This document shows positions 16,679 through 26,061 of a stretch of DNA of 64,000 bases, piece after piece (within the stretch, counting starts at the first letter, position 1; the number at the start of each line of letters is the position of its first letter). The position numbers and the translations under genes were made by a program. This DNA is from Lewinella sp. JB7 (GTDB taxonomy: Bacteria; Bacteroidota; Bacteroidia; Chitinophagales; Saprospiraceae): the NCBI RefSeq assembly GCF_024297185.1, contig NZ_JANCTD010000001.1, positions 505,298 to 569,297 of the forward strand, read 5' to 3'. Below the pieces are notes generated by a model. The model searched no databases, was not told the DNA's origin, and was given only the letters and a program-made list of their open reading frames with translations.

Positions 16679-19600
16679 TCAAACGAAGTCCGCGCTCGGA
16701 TCGACCGACCGGCGCTCCCGGATGCGGAAAAGAAGTTTGTAGGTGACGGGCACGAACAGCAGGGTGATCACCGTGCCGAAGAACAGGCCGACCATGATGG
16801 CCACGGCCATGGGTTCCCACATGATCCCGCCGCCGAGGTAGAGGGGGATGAGGCCGAGGGCCGTCGTGAAGGTGGTCAGCAGTATGGGCCGGAAGCGCTG
16901 CTTGCAGGCATCGACGATGGCCCGGAACTCGGTCTTACCCTCCCGCTCTTCGATCTCGATGCGGTCGATGAGTACGATGGCATTGTTGATCAGAATACCC
17001 GCCAGGGAGATCATACCCATGAAGGCCATGAAGCCGAAGTAACTGCGGAAGAGCAACAACCCCAGAATCACTCCGATGAGTCCCAGCGGGATGGTCAGCA
17101 GTACGATGGTCGTCTTACGGAAACTGTTGAACTGTAGCATCAGTAGGATCAGGATGATGAAGCCGGCCAGGGGCAGCTTATCGCCGACGGCACCCATGGC
17201 CTCGCGGCTGCGCTCGGATTCCCCGCCGAGGTCGTAGCTGTACCCCACCGGCCAGCTGCGGGCCAGCTCGTCGAGTTGGGGCGTGAGGGCGGAAGTGATG
17301 TCGGTAGCTGTTTTGCCGCTCGTAGCGTCGGCCTGTACGGTGAGGGTACGGAACAAGTCGCGGCGCTTGATCTTGGCGTACTGCCATTCCACGCTTACGT
17401 CGGCTACCTGGGCCAGGGGGACGTTGTTACCGGTACCCTGGGCGTACACGTTGAGGCCCGCCAGGTCCTGTACCTCGTAGGATTCGGCTCCCGTGCCGCG
17501 CATCACGATGGGTAGCGACTCGTCGTCCTCCCGGAAACTGCCGGCGGTATAGCCGCTTACGTTGGTGCGGAGGGATACGGCAATGTCCTGGTTGGTGACG
17601 CCGGCGAGGTTGGCCTTGTCCTGGTCGATGTCGATTACGACCTTCTTACTCTTCGGTCCCCAGTCGTCGCTGATGTTGGTGGCGATTGGCATACCGGCAA
17701 GCAGGGCCTTCACCCCGTCGGAGATGCGGTAAAGCTGGTCGGCGTCCGGACCACTAATCCGTACGGCCACGTCGGCACCGCCCCCGCCCCCGCCGGAGAG
17801 GGAACTGACCGTGATGTCGGCGTCGGGAAAGTTGGCGTCTCCGAAGGCTTCCAGCCGCTGAATGATGGCGGGGTTGGCCTCGAAGCGGCTGGTGTTCAGC
17901 AAGAGGTGAGCGTAACCGCTGTTCGCCTCTCCGGGCTGGTAGCCGAGATCGTAGCTCTTGGGACCCTCCCCGACGAAGCTGGTAAAGTCCGTAATACCGT
18001 AATCCTCGGCGTTGTCGACGAGCAGTTCCTCGTTGATGAAAGCCTCGATGCGGGCGACCACCTCCGCGGTGCGGTCGATGTCGGTGCCCTGGGGCAGTTC
18101 CACGTCAACGGTGAGGAGGTTGCGGTCGCTGTCCGGAAAGAAGATGAAGGGCAGGCGACCGAAGAGGGACAGGCTGAAGATAAAGAGCACCACCACCGCC
18201 CCGACCGTGAGCCAGGGCCGTTTGAGGGCCCGGTAGATTAGATTGCCGTAGTGATCGTTGAGCCGCTCGAAGCCCCCGCGTCTGGCTGCTTCCGGTTGGT
18301 CCTCCGCTCCCGCGTCCCCGCCGTCCTTGTTCTTCACCCGGATCAACGCGACGCCGAGCATCGTGACGACGGTCATGGCCATGATCCAGCTGCTGAGCAG
18401 GGCGAAGGAAATGACGACGAAGAGTGGGCCCATGATCTCGCCCATCGTGTTCTCGGCCAGGAAGAAGGCGAGGAAGGCCGCCGAGGTAGTGAGAGAGGAG
18501 ATCAGGAGCGGCAGGGCGAGTTCGCGCGTCGCGCGGTAGGCGGCCTTGTGGGGCGAGAGGCCGGATTCGATGCCGACCATCATCGCCTCGGAGATTACGA
18601 TGGCGTTGTCGACCAGCATGCCGAGCGCCATGATCAGGGCGGCCAGCGAAACTTTGTTGAGGCCCACGTCAAAGATGTTCATAAGCAAGAGCGTCATGAC
18701 GATAGCCAGGGGGATAAGGCTGGCAACCACCAGCCCGGTCCGCCAACCGAGAAAGAGAAACATGACGGCCAGCACGATGGCGATCGACTGCAGGACGTTG
18801 GACAGAAAGCCGTCGACGCTCGCCTGTACGTAATCGTCCTGGCTCGCGATGCGGCGGACCTCCATGCCGAGGGGGAGAGATTGATTGAAGTAGGAGAGGC
18901 GGGCGTCAATTTCTTCCCCGAGTTGAACCAGGTTGGCGCCCTCCTTCACTGCGACGCCCACTACGATGCCCGGTTGTCCGCCCAGGCGGACCAGTCGTTC
19001 GGCCGGCGAGGCGTACCCCCGGCTGATGGTCGCGATCTCTCCGAGTTTGGCCGTCTGGTTACCGGTGAGGCGTACAACGGTGCTGGCCAAATCGTCGAGA
19101 TTTTCGAAGTTGCCCGTAGGCTCGAGCACGACGCGCTGGTCGCCGAGGCCGACGTCGCCGCCCGCGAAGACGATGTTGGTGGCGGAAATGGTCTGCTGGA
19201 GTTCATTGGCCGAGAGTCCGTAACGGGCCAGGCGGGCGTTGTCGAACTCCACGAAGATCTGTTCCTGGCGCGTACCGCTGATCTCTACTTCGGCGGCATC
19301 GGCGAGCTTGACGAGGTCGTCGCGGATGTCTTCGGCGGCATCTTCCAGTTCGCTCAGGCTGTAGCCGGGGCCGGTGAGCCCTACCTGGATGCCATACACT
19401 ACGCCGATGTCATCGTCCTTTACCTCGATGCTGCGCAGGCCGTCGGGCAGGTCGGGGCGGAGCTGGTCGATCTTGCGGCGCAGGCGGTCCCAGACGGGCT
19501 GCATGTCTTCGGCGCGTACGCCGGGGTCCAGCTCGACGCTCACGATGCTCAGGCCGGTGCGGCTTTCGCTGGTGATCTCGTCGACTTCGGCGAGTTCCTG

Positions 19601-19813
19601 GGCTACCTGTTCGATGCGCTCGGTGATGAGCTCCTCGACGCGTTCGGCGCTGGCCCCGGGAAAGCTGGACACCACCGTGGCCACGCGGATGGTGAAGGGC
19701 GGCATGGCGTCGCGGCTCAGCTGATTGTAGCCGAGCACGCCCATTAGGGCGATCACCAGCACGAAGAGGATGGTGACCCGGTTGTTTTCAATAGCGACTT
19801 TGGCAATATTCAT
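16679..19813 (-). CDS. RND efflux pump, inner-membrane subunit (AcrB/MMPL-like)
   Basis: A 1044-aa RND transporter of normal length. The N-terminus ENNRVTILFVLVIALMGVLG is TM1, followed by the first porter loop with PGASAERVEELITERIEQ. TM4 has ALGMLVDNAIVISEAMMVG with one conserved aspartate of the proton-relay pair. A second periplasmic loop of about 300 residues contains the glycine-rich SLSGGGGGGADV, then the C-terminal half with MISLAGILINNAIVLIDRIE. With the adaptor and TolC-like genes just upstream it would form a tripartite pump driven by proton influx. Substrates are unknown. Confidence 0.95.
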   Translation of the reverse strand: MNIAKVAIENNRVTILFVLVIALMGVLGYNQLSRDAMPPFTIRVATVVSSFPGASAERVEELITERIEQVAQELAEVDEITSESRTGLSIVSVELDPGVRAEDMQPVWDRLRRKIDQLRPDLPDGLRSIEVKDDDIGVVYGIQVGLTGPGYSLSELEDAAEDIRDDLVKLADAAEVEISGTRQEQIFVEFDNARLARYGLSANELQQTISATNIVFAGGDVGLGDQRVVLEPTGNFENLDDLASTVVRLTGNQTAKLGEIATISRGYASPAERLVRLGGQPGIVVGVAVKEGANLVQLGEEIDARLSYFNQSLPLGMEVRRIASQDDYVQASVDGFLSNVLQSIAIVLAVMFLFLGWRTGLVVASLIPLAIVMTLLLMNIFDVGLNKVSLAALIMALGMLVDNAIVISEAMMVGIESGLSPHKAAYRATRELALPLLISSLTTSAAFLAFFLAENTMGEIMGPLFVVISFALLSSWIMAMTVVTMLGVALIRVKNKDGGDAGAEDQPEAARRGGFERLNDHYGNLIYRALKRPWLTVGAVVVLFIFSLSLFGRLPFIFFPDSDRNLLTVDVELPQGTDIDRTAEVVARIEAFINEELLVDNAEDYGITDFTSFVGEGPKSYDLGYQPGEANSGYAHLLLNTSRFEANPAIIQRLEAFGDANFPDADITVSSLSGGGGGGADVAVRISGPDADQLYRISDGVKALLAGMPIATNISDDWGPKSKKVVIDIDQDKANLAGVTNQDIAVSLRTNVSGYTAGSFREDDESLPIVMRGTGAESYEVQDLAGLNVYAQGTGNNVPLAQVADVSVEWQYAKIKRRDLFRTLTVQADATSGKTATDITSALTPQLDELARSWPVGYSYDLGGESERSREAMGAVGDKLPLAGFIILILLMLQFNSFRKTTIVLLTIPLGLIGVILGLLLFRSYFGFMAFMGMISLAGILINNAIVLIDRIEIEEREGKTEFRAIVDACKQRFRPILLTTFTTALGLIPLYLGGGIMWEPMAVAIMVGLFFGTVITLLFVPVTYKLLFRIRERRSVDPSADFV

Positions 19814-19851
19814 GGGGCGGCGGTTGGGGGCGCGGGGAAAGGAGGGGGGTG

Positions 19852-20985
19852 TTACTGGGGAAGGAGGCGGACGCGCATGCCGTCGAGCAGCTGCTTCAGG
19901 CCGGCGGTAGCGACCAGGTCATCGGGATCCAAGCCCTCGCGTACGACGAATCCGCGGGCGTAGTATTTCCCAATGGTGACGGGGGTGCGGCGGGCGATGT
20001 ACTGGTCGGCACTGTCGGTGGGTTCCAGGCGAAAGACGAATTTGCCATCGGGACCTTCGGCCACCGACGCGATGGGGGCGAGTAGAAGGCTGTCGCCAGC
20101 CGAGCCCTCCGTCGTGAACGAGAACCGGACGTTGGCGGCCATACCGGGCCGGATCGCCTCGTCCTCGTCCGCTACGGTAATGGTGATGGGGTAGCTGGGC
20201 GAGCCGGCGGCGGCGTAGGCGACTTCGGAAACCGTGCCCGGGAAGTGGCGGTCGGGAATGGAAGAGAAGCTGACTTCGACGGACTGGCCGGCGGAAAGGC
20301 GACCGATCACGTCCTCCGGCACGTTCACCTTCACTTCGGGGTCGTGATCGGTGCTCAGGGTAACGATCGCCGTCCCCGAAGGGGCGAATTCATTGGCTTC
20401 GACGTGCTTTTCGGTGATTACCCCGGCAAAGGGGGCCGTCAGGCGGGTATAGGCCACCTGGTTGCTGGCCGCGTTCACCTGGGCGCCGCTGGCCTCCAGT
20501 TGGCTGCGGGCGGCTTCGACCTGGGCACGGGACGTCTGGTACTGACTGCGCGCCTGCTCGAACTGGCTCAGGGACACGCTGTTGCTTTCGTACAATTTGG
20601 CGGTCCGCTCGTAGGCGGCCTGGGCGGCGATGAGCTGGGTTTCCGCGCTTTCCAACTGCGCCTGGCTGGCCTGCCGCTGGGCGGTGGCCTGGGAGCGCTG
20701 CACCACCAGGTCGGCGGGATCGAGGGTGGCGATCAACTGGCCCCGGCTCACCCGCTGGCCGAGCGCTACGGGTAACTGACGGACGGTGCCCCCGACCCGG
20801 AAGGACAGGGGCGTGCGTCCCGCTGCTTCGGCCACCCCGCTGAAGACGAGGCTGCTACTGCCGTCGTCGAACACCACGGGCGCGGCGCGGATCGCGCGGA
20901 CCGGCGCTTCGGTGACGGTTTCGTCCGTCCCGCCGCCGCAGGCGGTCAGTACGAGGAGAAGGGCAAAGAGGGGTAACAATTTCAT
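19852..20985 (-). CDS. RND efflux membrane fusion (adaptor) lipoprotein
   Basis: A 377-aa adaptor with a lipoprotein signal (lipobox LVLTAC, C16). It has the standard order: lipoyl half-motif near residue 80 (LGQRVSRGQLIATLDPAD), a long alpha-hairpin rich in Gln, Ala and Ser (about residues 95-180), second lipoyl half and beta-barrel domain (APFAGVITEKHVEANEFAPSG), then a membrane-proximal domain. It would bridge the inner-membrane pump and the outer-membrane channel. The gene is 38 bp upstream of the pump gene and 24 bp after the TolC-like gene. Confidence 0.94.
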   Translation of the reverse strand: MKLLPLFALLLVLTACGGGTDETVTEAPVRAIRAAPVVFDDGSSSLVFSGVAEAAGRTPLSFRVGGTVRQLPVALGQRVSRGQLIATLDPADLVVQRSQATAQRQASQAQLESAETQLIAAQAAYERTAKLYESNSVSLSQFEQARSQYQTSRAQVEAARSQLEASGAQVNAASNQVAYTRLTAPFAGVITEKHVEANEFAPSGTAIVTLSTDHDPEVKVNVPEDVIGRLSAGQSVEVSFSSIPDRHFPGTVSEVAYAAAGSPSYPITITVADEDEAIRPGMAANVRFSFTTEGSAGDSLLLAPIASVAEGPDGKFVFRLEPTDSADQYIARRTPVTIGKYYARGFVVREGLDPDDLVATAGLKQLLDGMRVRLLPQ

Positions 20986-21009
20986 GGAAAAGCGATTATG
21001 GGGAGGGGG

Positions 21010-23367
21010 TTACCGGGAACGGAAGGAGAGGAAGCGCTGAAGAAAGGCCGTCTGCTCACTGGGGGCATCGAGGAAGTGGTAGCTGCCGGTAGCGCGCTGC
21101 ACGGTCAGGAAGTCGGCGACGAACTGGTAGCCCAGATTGGTGGCGTTAACGCGCGATTGAAGGACGACGTTCTGGGCGTCGATCAGGGAGGTGACATTGG
21201 CCGCACCGCTGCGGTAGAGGTCCTCGATGAGGGCGAAGTTGCGCTCGGAGGTGGCGGCGGCCGTCCGGGCGAGGTTGAGGTTGCGGTAGCTGGCCACCAG
21301 GGTTTCCACGCTGGAGTATAGCCGCTGAACGAGCTGGTTCTCGGTGTTCTCGCGCTGGGCGGCGGTTTGGAGGGTGGTAACCCGGGCCTGCTGTAGCTGC
21401 GCCTTGCGCAGGCCGCCCTGAAAGATGGGAAGGCTTACGCCCACCGCGGCGGAGTAGCTGCCCCGGGGGCGGTCGGCGGCCGCGAAGTCAAAGTTGAATT
21501 CCGGCGGCAGGCCTACGGTCTGGTAGTTCCCGATGCGGTAGCCGAACTGCCCGTTCACGGCAATTTCGGGCAGGTAAAAAGACCGTTGCCGGGATAGTTG
21601 CTGCCGCTCCTGCGCCGCGATGGCCAGGTCGAGTTGTCGGAGGGTGGGTAGATTATTGCGGGCCTCCTCGGCGAGGAAATCGGCCAGGCGGTCGATGTCT
21701 TGGGGAGTATTGAGGAGGGGCAGAAAGGTTTTTCCGATGAGGCCGATGAGGGAATCCTGTCCGGTAAAGACCGGCAGCTGAAATTCAGCGTCAATGTCGT
21801 GGTCAAGCAGCTGGTTCAGCTGGTAGCGGGCCTGGGCGAACCGCGCCTCGGCGTCGTTGACGTTGATCGCGCCGAGGGAGAGCTCACTCTCCCAGCGGTA
21901 CACGTCGGTAGCGGCCGCGGCCCCCTCCTCCCGCTGGTCCACCGCCAGATTATAGTTGGTGCGGGTCACGTTGAGGTTCTCGTTCTGGAGGCGCAGGAAT
22001 TCCCGGGCCTGCAGGACGTTGAGGTAAGCCGTGCCCACGTCCAGGATGACGTCGAGCTGACTGGATTCCAGGGCGGCGGTTTGTCCTTCGGCCAGCAACC
22101 GCCGGATGGCTACGTTGGCGAAGGCGGGTTCCGACAGGATCACCTGACTGAGGGTGGCCGCGGCCGTCCAGTTGTACCGCCCCTGGAGTCCGAAGCTCGA
22201 GGCGACGGACTGGGGGTCGAGAAAATTCAGCGTCGTACTGGCACTCAGCTGGGGGAGTAGGTTCGCGCGGGCCACATCCACATCCGTGCCCGCTAGCGCC
22301 AGCTCGTATTCGTCGATCCGGTACCCGAGGTTGCGGGCGAGGCCCTCCAGGACGGCACCCTCGAGGGTAAGTACGGGACCGGTTTCGATCGCGATGGGAT
22401 TGAGCAGCACCGCCCGTCGCATCAGGTCGAAGTCCGGATACACTCCGGAGGCCCGGGCCGCCGCCATGTTAATGATGAGGCTGGGTCGCGAGCCGTCGAT
22501 CTCGGTCGAAAATTCGGCCGGGTCGAGTCCGTCGGTAATGCGCAGGACGTCCAGGGCGATCCGGCGGGGCAGTCGGCGCAGTACGTCGGCGGAGCTGAAG
22601 GCCAGTAGAGCTCCGAGATCAAGCAGGGGGTCGTCCATGAGGGCCATGGTGGGGATGCCCCGTCCGTGCAGTTCGCTCAGCACCGTACGGGCATCCGCCG
22701 GGGAAAGCTCCGGTTCGATGGGCGTGAAGTATACCGCATCGGTAGCGGCGGGTAGCCGGGACAGGGTCGATGCGGCCGTGGGACCGACGGTGATCACGGT
22801 CACTTCGGCGTCGGTATATGCGGGCACCGTGCGGGTGAGCAAGTCCCGGAATTTTTCGGTCGTCACGACCGTCAGCCGCTCGTAGGGTTGCAGACGCGCC
22901 AGGGTATCCAGGTCGCGTTGTATGTCAAATGGGGAGCGGACGAAGGTGAAGTTCGGTATCCCCGTGCCGTCAGGTCCACCCGCCACCTTCGGCTCGATGG
23001 CCACGGCGGCGATGGTTGGCTTGGGATAAACCTCCCGGTCCATCAGCAACTGGGTGCTGGCGAGCCCAACCCCAATCACGACGTCGGTAGTGGGGTAGAG
23101 GGTATCCAGGTCCAGTTCCTCGATCGGACGGGTATCCAGCTCCAGGGCGAAGCGGGTGCCGAGCAGCGCCCGGAGTTCGGTGCGGATCAGACTGTCCAGG
23201 GTAGGTTCCGTGACCGCGGTGCTGTCGGTGAGGAGGGAAACCCGCAGCGATTCCTGTCCCCGGGCGAGCACGCTCACCAATAGACACGCGGTGACGAGAA
23301 GGGCTACGCGCAGGGAACGAAGTGTAGTGGAAAGCGGGGTGATCCCCCGGAAGTCAGCAGCTTGCAT
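21010..23367 (-). CDS. TolC-family outer-membrane protein fused to a periplasmic binding-like domain
   Basis: The product is 785 aa, far longer than a usual TolC (430-500 aa). Signal peptide about 1-38. Residues about 40-340 look like a type-I periplasmic-binding or ABC substrate-binding-like fold: TDVVIGVGLASTQLLMDREV, YERLTVVTTEKFRDLL and PTMALMDDPLLDLGALLAFS. Residues about 390-780 form the outer-membrane efflux channel, with paired coiled-coil stretches such as QARVTTLQTAAQRENTENQL and repeated LNLARTAAATSE-like helices. It is the first gene of the operon, so the extra domain may act on substrate delivery or sensing. The fold call for the N-terminal part is inferred. Confidence 0.88.
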   Translation of the reverse strand: MQAADFRGITPLSTTLRSLRVALLVTACLLVSVLARGQESLRVSLLTDSTAVTEPTLDSLIRTELRALLGTRFALELDTRPIEELDLDTLYPTTDVVIGVGLASTQLLMDREVYPKPTIAAVAIEPKVAGGPDGTGIPNFTFVRSPFDIQRDLDTLARLQPYERLTVVTTEKFRDLLTRTVPAYTDAEVTVITVGPTAASTLSRLPAATDAVYFTPIEPELSPADARTVLSELHGRGIPTMALMDDPLLDLGALLAFSSADVLRRLPRRIALDVLRITDGLDPAEFSTEIDGSRPSLIINMAAARASGVYPDFDLMRRAVLLNPIAIETGPVLTLEGAVLEGLARNLGYRIDEYELALAGTDVDVARANLLPQLSASTTLNFLDPQSVASSFGLQGRYNWTAAATLSQVILSEPAFANVAIRRLLAEGQTAALESSQLDVILDVGTAYLNVLQAREFLRLQNENLNVTRTNYNLAVDQREEGAAAATDVYRWESELSLGAINVNDAEARFAQARYQLNQLLDHDIDAEFQLPVFTGQDSLIGLIGKTFLPLLNTPQDIDRLADFLAEEARNNLPTLRQLDLAIAAQERQQLSRQRSFYLPEIAVNGQFGYRIGNYQTVGLPPEFNFDFAAADRPRGSYSAAVGVSLPIFQGGLRKAQLQQARVTTLQTAAQRENTENQLVQRLYSSVETLVASYRNLNLARTAAATSERNFALIEDLYRSGAANVTSLIDAQNVVLQSRVNATNLGYQFVADFLTVQRATGSYHFLDAPSEQTAFLQRFLSFRSR

Positions 23368-23406
23368 AGGTTGGCAGTGAGCAAACCAAACGAAGCAACA
23401 GTATTT

Positions 23407-23436
23407 TTAGTTCTGTAAGTTGCGAACCAATTAGTT
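23407..23436 (-). promoter_or_regulatory. Candidate promoter/operator of the efflux operon
   Basis: The 91-bp gap before the TolC-like gene is AT-richer and contains a TTAGTT repeat (23407 and 23431) and an inverted GTTC/GAAC pair with a 10-base spacer (23410-23427). These are plausible sites for the operon's own GbsR-type regulator, but the match is weak and no consensus for this protein is known to me. Confidence 0.25.
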
Positions 23437-23458
23437 TTCGTTACACCCGCGTGACAAA

Positions 23459-24373
23459 CTACGCTTCAAAACTTTCGTACCTCCACTCCTCCAGCTCCCA
23501 GCCCGCCCGCCGCGCCCCGGCCGTGTAGGTACTCTCCAGGAAATCGAGCAGGTCCTGTCGGGGGTTCGGTGCGCCGACCAGCACGGCCCAGGGTAGGAAA
23601 GCTAGCGGACTGCCGTTGCTGTCTACCCAGTCCGCCCCGGCGGGCAGCAGGGGTTCGTCGGCGATGCCCTCCGGTAGGGGGTAGGTATAGCTATAAAAGG
23701 CGGCTTCCCGCACCTTATCGTCGCCGGGCCAGAAGCCGAAGCTGATCACCTCGTGGCTGTAAGCATCCCGTTCCACCGCGCTCGCCGAGGGCGGCATGGG
23801 AGGAGCCAGCTTGCCGGAGAAGCGGGTGATGACCAGGTCGAAGTGGTGCCAGTAGAGGTGGGCCGGACAGGTCTTCCCGTAAAACCTGCCGGCGAATTCC
23901 TTCAGTACGCCATCCACCCACAGCAGGGCACGCCAGAATTTACTGACGGCTTCGGGCTCGTAGTCGGCCACGTCGGTCAGTTCCGCGAAGGGCCGGTCGG
24001 TTTCCAGATCATAGGGTCTGGCGAGGATCGGGGTAGCGGCGTCGATCTTTGCGAGCAGGCCGTTGACCTGGCGATAAAAGTCCGCCACGCTCAGTCCGCG
24101 CGCGAGTGGAAACCCGACTTCTTCCCCCCGGCTCGTCACGACTTCGCAGCGGTGGCCGATCAGGTCGAGCCGGATCTCGAACTGGTTGCCGATATCATCG
24201 AGGGGCATGCCGCGGGTACTCACGCCACGGGGGTCGACGTACAGCGTCAAATTCCACCAGTGGTTGCGCACGGGCATGCGGGCTTTGCGCACCTTCCCGA
24301 TAATTTGGAGAAAATGATGGAGGGTCCGCTTCGCGGGTTCCCAGGGCGGCAGGGGCAGGGGGGATATCTTCAT
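23459..24373 (-). CDS. DUF5996 family protein
   Basis: A 304-aa cytoplasmic protein matching DUF5996 in its opening (TLHHFLQIIGKVRKARMP and NHWWNLTLYVDPRGVSTRGM) and in the PAHLYWHHFDLVITRFSG and ISFGFWPGDD segments. Function is unknown in the family; the conserved histidines and tryptophans suggest an enzymatic or binding pocket. It lies upstream of the efflux operon on the same strand but 91 bp away, so it probably has its own promoter. Confidence 0.85.
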   Translation of the reverse strand: MKISPLPLPPWEPAKRTLHHFLQIIGKVRKARMPVRNHWWNLTLYVDPRGVSTRGMPLDDIGNQFEIRLDLIGHRCEVVTSRGEEVGFPLARGLSVADFYRQVNGLLAKIDAATPILARPYDLETDRPFAELTDVADYEPEAVSKFWRALLWVDGVLKEFAGRFYGKTCPAHLYWHHFDLVITRFSGKLAPPMPPSASAVERDAYSHEVISFGFWPGDDKVREAAFYSYTYPLPEGIADEPLLPAGADWVDSNGSPLAFLPWAVLVGAPNPRQDLLDFLESTYTAGARRAGWELEEWRYESFEA

Positions 24374-24582
24374 AGGGCGGGTGCGCGGGTCCTACGTAAA
24401 TTAGGGGAAAGCGGGCTAAATTGGTCGAGGCGTTTTATGCCGAGACATTACCCGCGAGCGGAACACCAAAATTTCAAGCATCCGGCACCGTTATAACGTC
24501 AACCGGTCGTCATTAATAAGCGATATTCCAAATAGCATTAAGCGAAGGAGGGGAGGGTGAATCAAAAAAGCTTTCTAAGGAC

Positions 24583-25122
24583 ATGATCAGACTACTGCCG
24601 TTATTGCTGATACTTGGTTGCGGGCTTAGTCGAAATCGGGATGTGGATAATGATATCGAGTATCCATTATTGATGGGTGAAGATGCTGATGTTACGGTAA
24701 TGATTGATGTCTATAGCCCCAAATCATATAATCTGTATTTTGATAACTCAGGAAGACTTCGTTCAGTGATTTTCGTCACTCATCGCTATGGTCGCCGGCG
24801 CCCGTCAGTTACCAGCAAGGTTTCTTTTGAAGAAACGAATATAACTTTTGCTCTCCCGGAGCTCGGGGAATGTTCCGTATATGTCGATTATAACAGTGAT
24901 GGACTCGACGGAAGTTCTTTGTGGATCCAATACGGTGATTCAGATTTACGCAAGTATTGGAATCCGGCATCCCAGAAGAATACCGCCGTAGGGTCTTTCT
25001 ATTTTCAATTATCTAACTCCCTTAGTGAAACAATCGGCATTGATAGTTTAAAAGAGGAATTTTTGATAAGTCTACCACCAGGTCGTTACTGGAACTTTGG
25101 CGAAGGCGTAATCAAATTATAA
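24583..25122 (+). CDS. AT-rich orphan lipoprotein
   Basis: A 179-aa protein with a short lipoprotein signal, MIRLLPLLLILGC (C13). The rest is a mostly beta, acidic domain with no motif I recognise. The gene and its upstream region are visibly AT-richer than all neighbours, and the first copies of the 80-bp repeat array begin about 65 bp after its stop. This suggests recent acquisition. Transcription in the plus direction is the only evidence of an independent unit. Confidence 0.6.
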   Translation: MIRLLPLLLILGCGLSRNRDVDNDIEYPLLMGEDADVTVMIDVYSPKSYNLYFDNSGRLRSVIFVTHRYGRRRPSVTSKVSFEETNITFALPELGECSVYVDYNSDGLDGSSLWIQYGDSDLRKYWNPASQKNTAVGSFYFQLSNSLSETIGIDSLKEEFLISLPPGRYWNFGEGVIKL

Positions 25123-25186
25123 GGATATCCGATCACGGTGCTTTGCTGTCGACTGCAACTAAGCGCTCCCTCGTTCTAATTTTGCA

Positions 25187-26048
25187 AGGTTGCGGGCCTA
25201 TGAGCCGATCCTGCACTGCTCGGCTATCACGGTCACCCTAGAAGGGTTCACCTCAGGCTACTCCAAGGTTAAAGCTTTTTAAGCCGACCCAGCGCTGCCC
25301 GCTTTATAGGGTCGCCCTGGAAGGACTCATCCTTTCCCTACTCTGAGGTTGAGGCTTTTTAAGCCGACCCTGTATTGCACGTCTTTCAGGGTCGCCCTAG
25401 AAGGGCTCAACCTTGGGCTACTCTGAGGTTGAGGCTTTTTAAGCCGACCCAGGGTTGCCCGTCTTTCAGGGTCGCCCTGGAAGGGCTCATCCTTAGACTA
25501 CTCTTAGGTTGAGGCTTTTCAAGCCGACCCTGCACTGCTCGGCTTTCACGGTCACCCTAGAAGGGTTCAACCTCAGGCTACTCCAAGGTTGAGACTTTGT
25601 AAGCCGGTCCTGCGCTGCCCGCTTTACAGGGTCGCCCTAGAAGGGCTCAACCTTAGGTTACTGTGAGGTTGAGGCTTTTTAAGCCGGTCCTGCGCTGCCC
25701 GCTTTACAGGGTCGCTCTGGAAGGGCTCAACCTTAGGTTAGTGTGAGGTTGAGGCTTTTTAAGCCGACCCCGTGCTGCCCGTCTTTCAGGGTCGCCCTAG
25801 AAGGGCTCATCCTCAGGCTACTTCAAGGTTGAGGCTTTTTAAGCCGACCCTGCACTGCTCGGTTTTCGGGGTCGCCCTAGAAGGGCTCATCCTCAGGCTA
25901 CTCTTAAGTTGAGGCTTTTCAGGCCGACCCTGCACTACCCGCCGTTCAGGGTCGCCCTGGAAGGGCTCATCCTTAGGCTACTCTTAGGTTGAGGTTTTTC
26001 AAGCCGGTCCTGCACTGCCCGCTTTTCGGAGTCGCCCTAGACCCGACT
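25187..26048 (+). repeat. 80-bp cloverleaf repeat array B, left block (11 units)
   Basis: Unit starts are 25187, 25266, 25346, 25426, 25506, 25586, 25666, 25746, 25826, 25906 and 25986, an 80-bp period (79 once). The best unit (25346) is AGGTTGA, hairpin GGCTT-TTT-AAGCC, hairpin GACCCTG-14 nt-CAGGGTC, hairpin GCCC-TAGAA-GGGC, then TCAACCT, which pairs with the opening seven bases, plus a 12-nt linker. All four stems are perfect there. The last unit breaks off after GCCCTAGA, where the transposase module begins. This is not CRISPR because the repeat fills the whole period. Confidence 0.92.
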
Positions 26049-26061
26049 CCGCACCGCCGGT

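Noticed and set aside
16679..23367. Efflux operon as a heavy-metal (CusABC-type) system
   Set aside because: No metal-binding methionine or histidine clusters were visible in the pump, and the order with a GbsR-type regulator is that of a general RND pump.
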